Of a stretch of 50,088 nt of DNA, positions 39,602 through 47,437 are shown piece by piece; the stretch's first letter is position 1; each line of letters begins with the position of its first letter. This DNA comes from Amoeboaphelidium occidentale (Eukaryota > Aphelidiomycota > Aphelidea). Location of the stretch: NCBI GenBank assembly GCA_023515795.1, contig JALGPX010000068.1:7010-57097 (forward strand). Reading direction: 5' to 3'. Below the pieces are notes generated by a model. It saw nothing but the letters and a program-made list of their open reading frames with translations. It was not told the origin of the DNA and did no database searches. The position numbers and the translations under genes are program-made.

Positions 39602-41026
39602 ATGAGAAAGGCTTTACAAGGCTGTTTCAAATGTTTTAAACGGTCAAGTATCTTAGTTTCAAATTACTTAAATACACCAGAACATTTGACCATGTTTGCG
39701 CTTGAGAGACTGGGCCTCCGATGGCCTGTGTTCGTGAAATCGAAAGCTGTTTGCTTCTCTAGCTTGACTAAGCGAACTTTCTCTACAATGGCACCATACC
39801 AGGAAAAAGAACCTTCTGAAGTCAATTGCTTAAGAAAAGATTACTTCTCTGATCCTTCTAAAGCAGTCAGACCTTTAGCGCATTTGGACGTTAGAGATGC
39901 CAAGGAGCTAAAGGAAAATGGTTACATTTCAAACACTCTTAATGTTCCATTGGCTAAACTAAATGATCGCCATTTGCCAGAAGACAAGGAAGCTGACATT
40001 GTCATTAGCTGTGCAAGGGGTGCAAGAGGAGCCAAAGCAGCTGATCTCGTTTGCTCATGGGGTTACAAGAATGTGTATAATTTGAAAGGTGGCTTGGAAG
40101 GTTGGAAGAATGCTGGCCTGCCTGTTTCATCTGGCTTTGAAGGGCAGCCTTTCGTCAAGTGCTTCTACGATAAACCTACAGGAACTTGTCAATATGTTGT
40201 TACAGATGAGTCTAGCGCAGACAAAGAAACTATCATAATCGACCCTGTATTGGATTTCGATCAGACGACGTTCAAGATTTCATATCAAAATGCAGATAAT
40301 TTGCTAAAGTACGTTAACTCAAACGGTCTGAAAGTCACTTGGATTCTTGAAACACATGCACACGCTGATCATCTGACTGCTTCTCAGTACTTAAAGTCAA
40401 AACTCAGCAATAGCCCTAAAGTTGCTATTGGTGAAGGCATTACACAGGTTCAGTCAACTTTTGCAAAGCTCTTCTCATTGACGCCTGCTGAAATTTCTTT
40501 AACTGGTAAAGAATTTGATCATCTGTTCAAGGCAGGCGAAACGTTTCCATTCGGAACATTCAATGCAAAAGTTTTGCATGTTCCTGGTCATACTCCTGAT
40601 CACTTGTGTTATTTAATTGGTGAAAGCGTATTTGCTGGTGATTCAATCTTCATGCCTGATTCTGGCTCAGCGAGATGTGATTTCCCAGGTGGTTCAGCAA
40701 CGCTGTTATTTAAGTCTATTAGGGAGACATTGTTCTCTCTACCTGATAGCACACGTATATTTGTTGGTCATGATTATCAGCCTGAAGGAAGAAAATTGAT
40801 TTATGAAACAACAGTTGCTGAAGAAAAGCAAAAGAACAAGCACCTCAAACTGGATATCCCTGAGGCCGAGTTCATCAAGTTAAGAGAAGAAAGAGACAAG
40901 ACACTAGGAAATCCGAAACTACTTTATGCGAGCTTACAAGTAAACATTCGCGCGGGACATTTACCACAAAAGAAATCAGAGCTTCAGCCAAGCAAGTCAT
41001 TGTTCGTATATCCTGTCGATGTTTAA
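39602..41026 (+). CDS. Mitochondrial rhodanese-persulfide dioxygenase fusion (ETHE1-like)
   Basis: 474 residues, intronless. Residues 1-60 are basic and hydroxylated (MRKALQGCFKCFKRSS, FSSLTKRTFSTM), a likely mitochondrial presequence. Internal ATGs could give cytosolic forms. A rhodanese domain (about 75-170) has the loop CARGARGAKAAD with active Cys137 and GGLEGWKNAGLPV at its end. A metallo-beta-lactamase domain (about 180-440) has THAHADHLTASQYL, HVPGHTPDHLCYL, FAGDSIFM and VGHDYQPEGR, the ETHE1/blh iron-binding set. ETHE1 oxidises glutathione persulfide to sulfite in sulfide detoxification. Rhodanese moves sulfane sulfur between thiols, so the fusion would couple the two steps. The rhodanese is N-terminal here, whereas well-known PDO-rhodanese fusions carry it at the C-terminus. 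Confidence 0.92.
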   Translation: MRKALQGCFKCFKRSSILVSNYLNTPEHLTMFALERLGLRWPVFVKSKAVCFSSLTKRTFSTMAPYQEKEPSEVNCLRKDYFSDPSKAVRPLAHLDVRDAKELKENGYISNTLNVPLAKLNDRHLPEDKEADIVISCARGARGAKAADLVCSWGYKNVYNLKGGLEGWKNAGLPVSSGFEGQPFVKCFYDKPTGTCQYVVTDESSADKETIIIDPVLDFDQTTFKISYQNADNLLKYVNSNGLKVTWILETHAHADHLTASQYLKSKLSNSPKVAIGEGITQVQSTFAKLFSLTPAEISLTGKEFDHLFKAGETFPFGTFNAKVLHVPGHTPDHLCYLIGESVFAGDSIFMPDSGSARCDFPGGSATLLFKSIRETLFSLPDSTRIFVGHDYQPEGRKLIYETTVAEEKQKNKHLKLDIPEAEFIKLREERDKTLGNPKLLYASLQVNIRAGHLPQKKSELQPSKSLFVYPVDV

Positions 41027-41119
41027 AGTCCGTTGGGAAGGGATTAATAAATCTCGCGATCTTCTGTGCCTGTTTAGAAATGATAGTCTCCTTTTGAAAG
41101 TCGACTGCGTTTGAGTGTA

Positions 41120-43879
41120 ATGGCTGAAACAACTCTGAACACGCTGTTTGTCGAAACCGATATGGAAGCGCTAACAAAACAAGACTCAGATACAACCGTA
41201 ACGAACTTACAAAGTTCAGGGGATGAACTTAAATCGAATAACGGAAAGCAACCAAAAGGTATTCCGCAAGAGGCTCAACTGAATCGTAGTGTCGAAGCGA
41301 ATGCTTAAGGCTTATAATCTACAATCTTTCACCGCCGCAGACAGAGAAGCCACTCCGATTCTGTCATTAGAACCTTTAAATGACACATTTTCCTCAAAGA
41401 GAATTGACTTAATTGAAACTGTTAAAATTGGTCGTCAGGTTTCTCCAAAGTCGCCTCCTTCAGCAGAGAATGGTGTGTTCGATTCAAAAGTTTTGTCAAG
41501 GCAGCACGCTGAAATTACTTATGAGAATGGAAAAGTCTTTATTAAAGATGTGGGCTCTAGTAACGGAACATTTCTAAATGGTGAGCGTTTGAGTGCGGAA
41601 GGAATGCCTAGCGATCCAAAGGAGTTGAAACTTGGAGATTTATTGGAGTTTGGTGTTGATATAATGAACGATTCTAATACGGCTGTGCTGCACAAGAAGG
41701 TTTCATGTAAAGTTTCATTTATTGGCGGTCCGGAACAGTCTGTTGCTTCGAAATCTGATGATCATGCTTCTGATAACTTTGTTTTAACTTCCAATGCTTC
41801 TCAACCTGAGTCTCAAAAGAGTGTAGCGCTTCCGGTTAGCTTTAATTGTAATGCTGTAACTTTTCAGGTTAAAGCGGCTCTTCTAGATGACTCCAAGAAC
41901 AAAGAAAACGCAGGTGTCACTGATAACGGTTCTGCTGCCATTGCGCGTCTAGAAGATGAAGTAAGAAAAGCAAGAGAGAATAATCAACAACTTGAAAGTC
42001 TTAAGAATGATTTGGCTAAGTTGGGGGATCTAATTGAACTAAAGTCTGAAGTTGTTGATGTCTCGACAGACAACTCCAACAATGCGGCTGAAGTTAAGTC
42101 GCTTAAGGAGGAGATTCAGGCTTTGAAAGATCAAATCAATACGCTCAAGAATGAAGAACAAGCCTTTAAACAACAGTCCAGCAAGAAGGAACAAGAATTG
42201 AATCAAAATTTTGAAAGCCAGAAATCATCCTTGCAAGACAAGATCACTGAACTAGAAGCATCTCTTTCTCAGTCTCAAGCTCAACTCAAGGAAGCTGAAG
42301 CCAAACTTGCTGAGAATAATGATGTTGTATCAAAATTCCATGAAGAAAAGAAAGCACTACATGAGCAATACTCGAGCAAAATATCTGTCCTAGAAAATAC
42401 GTTGAGTGCAGCTGAAGCCGACTTTAAATCTCAGCTACAGAATGCAAATAGCTCTTTGAGTAATGAAATCCAGAAGAATCAGGCACTGTCACTGGAAGTT
42501 GAATCCTTAAAAACCAAACTCAACGAATCTGAGTCTGCTCGTAACCGTCTGCAAGAAACTGAGAAGCAGTTGGTAGAAGTCAAAGGCCAGTTACAGGAAG
42601 CTCAAGATAAGATCTCAAAGTTATCATCTTTGGAGGAAGAGTTGAAGTCTTCCAGAGAAAAAGTTCAGAATCTCGAGAGTTCAAACATCAACCTTTCTCA
42701 AGAACTTCAAAACAAGAATCGAGAATATCAAAAGGAAATTTCTATCCTCAAAGCCGACTTGAACAAGTATGCAGCACAGGAGGCTGAGCTTGACAGTCTT
42801 CGTAAGGAAGTTTCAGAACTGCGCGCAAAGCCAAATTCTAAATCTGCAGAAACAACCACAAATGATCTTCTTTCTAAAGCTGACCAAGAAACGAATACAA
42901 TTGCCAAGAAGTTCAATGAAAGTCATACAATGACACAGGCTGCAAACGAAGAAAAGACTGCTGAAACTACAGGCGCGAACCCAAAGGTTTGTTACAATCT
43001 GCTTAGAAACATTAACTCTGATAGCTTAATATTGGCCAAACTATCGTTGTCGCGGTGGTATCATTTNAAACTTGCTGAGAATAATGATGTTGTATCAAAA
43101 TTCCATGAAGAAAAGAAAGCACTACAGGAGCAATACTCGAGCAAAATATCTGACCTAGAAAATACGTTGAGTGCAGCTGAAGCCGACTTTAAATCTCAGC
43201 TACAGAATGCAAATAGCTCTTTGAGTAATGAAATCCAGAAGAATCAGGCACTGTCACTGGAAGTTGAATCCTTAAAAACCAAACTCAACGAATCTGAGTC
43301 TGCTCGTAACCGTCTGCAAGAAACTGAGAAGCAGTTGGTAGAAGTCAAAGGCCAGTTACAGGAAGCTCAAGATAAGATCTCAAAGTTATCATCTTTGGAG
43401 GAAGAGTTGAAGTCTTCCAGAGAAAAAGTTCAGAATCTCGAGAGTTCAAACATCAACCTTTCTCAAGAACTTCAAAACAAGAATCGAGAATATCAAGAGG
43501 AAATTTCTATCCTCAAAGCTGACTTGAACAAGTATGCAGCACAGGAGGCTGAGCTTGTCAGTCTTCGTAAGGAAGTTTCAGAACTGCGCGCAAAGCCAAA
43601 TTCTAAATCTGCAGAAACAACCACAAATGATCTTCTTTCTAAAGCTGACCAAGAAACGAATACAATTGCCAAGAAGTTCAATGAAAGTCATACAATGACA
43701 CAGGCTGCAAACGAAGAAAAGACTGCTGAAACTACAGGCGCGAACCCAAAGGTTTGTTACAATCTGCTTAGAAACATTAACTCTGATAGCTTAATATTGG
43801 CCAAACTATCGTTGTCGCGGTGGTATCATTTGTATTATCGTTTATTGTCACGACATATTTCAACGATAATAAACGCTAA
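41120..43879 (+). CDS. Tail-anchored FHA/coiled-coil protein (Far9/Far10, SLMAP-like)
   Basis: Preferred model: exon 1 41120-41285, a 55-bp intron, exon 2 41341-43751, a 38-bp intron (43752-43789) and a last exon to 43879. An ATG at 41301 reading straight into exon 2 is the alternative start. The FHA domain (about 55-170: VKIGRQVSPKSPP, KVLSRQHAEITYENGKVFI, DVGSSNGTFLNGERLS) closely matches yeast Vps64/Far9-Far10 and animal SLMAP. A long coiled coil follows. Splicing the last intron switches frame and reveals the tail anchor IGQTIVVAVVSFVLSFIVTT. SLMAP-type subunits belong to the STRIPAK complex on ER/nuclear membranes. As read, the product is 888 residues with one unknown codon, because 764 bp are present twice around an N. 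The real protein is probably about 633 residues. Confidence 0.82.
42303..43066 (+). repeat. First copy of a 764-bp near-identical duplication
   Basis: Repeats at 43068-43831 with five single-base differences that I can see. It ends abruptly at the N and includes the last intron and the start of the tail-anchor exon. Confidence 0.92.
43067..43067. other. Undetermined base (N) at a probable assembly join
   Basis: The only N seen in the window. It sits exactly between the two 764-bp copies, so it marks a scaffold join rather than a biological feature. Confidence 0.85.
43068..43831 (+). repeat. Second copy of the 764-bp duplication
   Basis: Differs from 42303-43066 at five positions (under 1 percent). 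It carries on into the complete tail-anchor exon and stop codon, so it is the copy attached to the true 3' end of the gene. Confidence 0.92.
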
Positions 43880-43896
43880 TCGTTTTTGTTTGTGAA

Positions 43897-44754
43897 ATGA
43901 ATAAACTGGCTTATCTCATTGCGATTGCAACAGTTCTAATTCCTGCTACTCTGGCTTTCTGGGTCCAGAAGAACGATCAGATTCCATTTGTTGCAGAGAA
44001 GCCTAGCCAGAATCCGATTTGTATGGCTTTGAAGTGTGGCACGTACTTGGCTAAATGCTTGTTGAGTTCCGAATGCAGACGCACACTTGACTGCATGAAA
44101 TCCTGTGATCCTTCTGACGCTTTGTGTACCTCTGCGTGCTTCTTTGACTACTCAAACGATTTATTTAATGAAATGGTTGGTTGTGCTGTGAAGAACAAAT
44201 GCATTGCTCGTCTCACCTGGTCTAATTTGACTTGCCCTGATATGCGCAAACATTCCATCGAAGAGGTTGAATTTCCTGTTACAAAGTTTGGCGATATCAA
44301 AGAAATGTTTGTTGCTCGTGGCTCTCATCCTATTTACGACTGCTTTCCGTGCCAGAGACTACAGTTTGGTCAGAATGCAAACGGAAGCGTTGCTGTTAGA
44401 TGGTCCACTGTTACAAAGACCAACAATGTAAGGGATGCTCATTACGTGTTGCGCCAAGACGGAAAGAGTTCATTGGCAACGAACTATTTGTTGTTTGGCA
44501 TGCCTGTTGAAGAGCATTATTATATTTTGGATTACACGGAAGATTTTGTGTTGTACTTTTACTGTGGATTTGGCTTTGATGGTGAATACCAAGGCTCTCT
44601 GATCTACAGTAGATTTCCATCTAGTCAAGTACCACAGGTGGTCTTGGACAGGTTTTCAGATGTTTTGCGCAGAGTTAATTTGCCAGAATATATTCCAGCG
44701 CTAGAATCTTTCTGCAAGCCAGACTACAACAGAGAATGTCAGAATATGAATTAA
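43897..44754 (+). CDS. Violaxanthin de-epoxidase-like secreted lipocalin
   Basis: 285 residues, intronless. Residues 1-20 are a signal peptide (MNKLAYLIAIATVLIPATLA). A Cys-rich domain follows at about 40-120 (CMALKCGTYLAKCLLSSECR, CMKSCDPSDALCTSACFFD, CPDMRK), whose spacing matches the plant VDE Cys domain (KCLLSPSC.., CLQTC.., CQIKC). The lipocalin-like domain (about 125-250) has FVARGSHPIYDCFPCQ, matching plant NPTFDAFDCQ including its conserved Asp. YFYCGFGFDGEYQGSLIYSR matches plant FVYYRGR..GYGGAVLYTR. Plant VDE converts violaxanthin to zeaxanthin in the thylakoid lumen. That role makes no sense here, so the substrate is unknown. Its ATG is 17 bases after the FHA gene's stop on the same strand. 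Confidence 0.82.
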   Translation: MNKLAYLIAIATVLIPATLAFWVQKNDQIPFVAEKPSQNPICMALKCGTYLAKCLLSSECRRTLDCMKSCDPSDALCTSACFFDYSNDLFNEMVGCAVKNKCIARLTWSNLTCPDMRKHSIEEVEFPVTKFGDIKEMFVARGSHPIYDCFPCQRLQFGQNANGSVAVRWSTVTKTNNVRDAHYVLRQDGKSSLATNYLLFGMPVEEHYYILDYTEDFVLYFYCGFGFDGEYQGSLIYSRFPSSQVPQVVLDRFSDVLRRVNLPEYIPALESFCKPDYNRECQNMN

Positions 44755-44793
44755 TCGTACAAATACAGGAATTATATGAGAATTTTCTATATT

Positions 44794-46198
44794 TTATTGT
44801 GTCTGTTGCTGAGCTTGAATCTTTTCGAAATATGCTCTTGTTTCAGGATCAGCCTTCATTTTAACAGCTTCTTCAGGACCATATTGCATTAACTCCAACA
44901 GAGTAACGCGTACATTCTTCAAACGCTCAATGTACTTTTCATGTTCTTTTTCGGCTCTTGCTTGCTCTTCTTCGTGTGCTCTCTTGGTTTCTTCAACGTG
45001 CTGTACAAAGTTTTTATAAGTTTCGATTTGTTGTCTTTCAAAGTCTTCTTGTGATGCTGGGACCTCAAGCTAAAACAATATTAACATAAAATCATAAAGA
45101 AAATAATACCTTGTTTGGTTCAACGTTAAACCATGACAATATTGTTCCTATTAATCCTGATGATTGACCTTGTTCAGAATCTGCGCTCTTGCTAAGATAC
45201 TCTTGTTGTTGGGCAGCCTGAACACGAGCGAGATTTTCTTTAAATAATTTTGGAATGTCTTTTCCTTTGTATGACTGCAAAGTTGGTCTAACATCTTCTA
45301 AACCGCTAATTGCTAATGTCTCCATGAAAGGAATGATGTCAAACAAAAATGTATCGTTTCCATCGCCTTCCCATGGTTTCATTTCAATAGCATTCTCTGG
45401 TTGTGTATGCATGTAACTTCTTGGATCGCTGTCCATAATAATAACCCTGCGTGGATCTCTGTTCATAATTGAAATATCCTTAACATACTCACCGCTTAAA
45501 ATATCATAGCACGTAGAATCTCTGTAAAGACGATAGAATATGGATTGAATGTTACCGTCCAACTTATCAAGAATAGGTGCTGCATATGACGGAATTTGGT
45601 TTGTGAATACGACAATCTCGTAGAATTGACTCATATACGTTAAGAAATAATCTGCATAAGGCCTCTTCTGAACAGACCAGCCTTCTTCCTTACTCCATTT
45701 ACTGTGCACCAATAACTTGTCTAATTCAATAACGAGCGTGTATGGTCGAAAATAAGGATGACCCATCGGAAAAGCATCAGGTAGTAAATGATCTGTGTCA
45801 GGATCGACTATTCCTTTATAAACAGACATTATTCTGTAGTGCGCCCTTTCAATTGGCTTAAGTAGCAAAGATGATTCTGATATCTGCTTTGGTTCATTAT
45901 CAAGCTCTCTGCAAAGACGATACGATCCATAACCAACCAATGCCAGAAAACCACCCAAAAGAACCTTTGAGACTAAAGGATTTGTTGACTTCACCGCAGC
46001 TGCTGCGTCCGCGCTTTCGGTGCCTTTTCCTTCAGCAGCTTGGAATCCACGCTCTGCCATTTTCTGTCGCGCAGCCTTCAGTACGTCATCAGACAACAGT
46101 TGCGCATTCTTTTTGGAAGAATCCTGTGAGAGATGTCTCTGGGCTATTCTTCCTTGTCGTGATATTTCCGTGTAAATGTGTCTGCCTATTGAAAGCAT
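44794..46198 (-). CDS. TIM50: TIM23 translocase receptor subunit Tim50
   Basis: Exon 1 (46198-45110), a 40-bp intron and exon 2 (45069-44794) give 454 residues. The start MLSIGRHIYTEISRQGRIAQ is a good mitochondrial presequence. The open frame continues upstream to 46381, but that part overlaps STE14 coding sequence. A membrane segment (SKVLLGGFLALVGYGSYRL) is near residue 80. The NIF/FCP-like intermembrane-space domain has YTLVIELDKLLVHSKW, KRPYADYFLTYMSQFYEIVV, SIFYRLYRDSTCY, DPRRVIIMDSDP and MKPWEGDGNDTFLFDIIPF. The phosphatase DxDxT motif is degenerate (ELDKLLV), as usual for Tim50. It receives presequence proteins for TIM23. Exon 2 encodes a charged C-terminal helix. Confidence 0.94.
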
Positions 46199-46223
46199 TC
46201 TGTTTATTGTGATGATTTGATGA

Positions 46224-46990
46224 TCAACGAACGAAAAGAACACCAGACCAAGTTTTAGCGCGGTACTCAACATACTCTTCACCAAAGAACTCAACCAAAT
46301 ACTTTTCCTCGTATTCAACTCTTTCCGAAAAGTACCGGTAAAGAACGTAAATAAAGCATACAAAGCATACCACATTTCCAAGCAACAACTGCGTGCCTAA
46401 AACCCAAACAGCGAAACCAAAATAAGCAGGATGTCTGACATATCGATAAATTCCATGAGTCACCAATTTATGATCGCTTTGCTTTGTGGTGTAAATGTCA
46501 TGGGAAAAGTTTACGCCTGCTTGCCACATTGCCAAAGATCGAGACAATTGACCCACAGCGGCAAGTATCAACCCAATAAAGTACAAATAAAACACAATAG
46601 ATTTCTTATACTCCGGATACAACCAAAGTTCTACAAGTGCCTCGCCAAAAGCTATTGCATGCGCAGTGTGATACTCCATGGAGTGATTTATCAGGAAGGA
46701 ATCGAGTGATACACTTCGAGGTTTCCATATCGCAGTTAAAAGATATTCCAAAAAGTGAAACGTAAAAATAAATCCAACATAAATGTAAAGGGCACCTGAA
46801 GGAGTGACAGAGAATGATCCGAATGCGAGTGATATTCCAGCAAGGAGACCCAAAACGAACGAGTGCGTTGCGATATTAGGTGGTGAATGGGAGCCTAATG
46901 CCAAAATGCGTCGTTAAAAGCAGGGCGCGGGTTAAATTTACCGTCTAGCCACCTTCTGCTGTTTGCAACCCGTAAGAACTCCAGCGACAT
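46224..46990 (-). CDS. STE14: Protein-S-isoprenylcysteine O-methyltransferase (Ste14/ICMT)
   Basis: Exon 1 (46990-46942, 16 codons, MSLEFLRVANSRRWLD), a 47-bp GTAAAT..TTAG intron and exon 2 (46894-46224) give 239 residues, the usual Ste14 size. The frame of exon 2 has no ATG of its own before the second membrane segment, so the small first exon is needed. Several membrane segments are followed by the catalytic signature HGIYRYVRHPAYFGFAVWVLG and the C-terminal RVEYEEKYLVEFFGEEYVEY with its conserved Glu residues. The enzyme methylates the prenylated Cys of CaaX proteins such as Ras and mating factors in the ER membrane. The ATG is 17 bases from that of LCL2 on the other strand. The TIM50 ATG comes 25 bases after this stop. 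Confidence 0.92.
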
Positions 46991-47007
46991 TATTTTCGAT
47001 CTGTGAA

Positions 47008-47419
47008 ATGAACCGGCAGCTTCTAGCGATTATAACTCTTTTATGCGCTTCAGCGTATGCGTTCGATTTCTTTGACTTTTTTGGGGGAGAGCACGGGGAT
47101 GAGCATCAGTTTTTTGGAGGAGGACCAGGAGGACCAGGTGGCGGTCAACATCATCATTACAAACAAAGTCAAACCAGACAACGACCGGTGCAGAAAGAAG
47201 GTTACATTGAACGATTACAGCGTGAGATTAACTTTTAAAGTGGAATGCTTCAAGTTCTATTGTGCGGAAACTAAGACGTGTGTGGACAAACCGATTGATT
47301 GTCCGTGCTTCAATCCGCAAGAGATTAAGTGTCAAATAGGGGAAGGAGAGGATGCCTGGTACCTTTGCATTCGGCCAGATACGAAATGTGAAACTTTTGG
47401 GCTTAAAGCTTTCAAATGA
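47008..47419 (+). CDS. LCL2: LCL2-like small secretory-pathway protein
   Basis: Exon 1 (47008-47200) and exon 2 (47241-47419), joined over a 40-bp intron with a less usual AAG acceptor, give 123 residues. A signal peptide (MNRQLLAIITLLCASAYA) is followed by FDFFDFFGG, a Gly/His/Pro-rich stretch and a Cys-rich end (CFKFYCAETKTCVDKPIDCP and on). This matches the fungal Lcl2 family in order and length (about 125-130 residues: FF-rich start, CDKYLCPDT..C, CPCPFP). Lcl2 is linked in yeast to ER-associated degradation and chronological lifespan. A 19-bp intron (47222-47240) would also keep the frame, but the 40-bp one fits local intron sizes. It is convergent with auxilin, with 18 bases between stops. 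Confidence 0.8.
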
Positions 47420-47437
47420 TCAATATACATTTATCTT

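Noticed and set aside
42987-43066. Peptide joining the two coiled-coil copies of the FHA protein as a genuine linker
   Set aside because: It is the read-through of an intron and a truncated tail-anchor exon ending at an N, so it is best explained as an assembly artefact.
46199-46381. N-terminal extension of TIM50
   Set aside because: It overlaps STE14 catalytic codons, and ATG 46198 starts a typical mitochondrial presequence.
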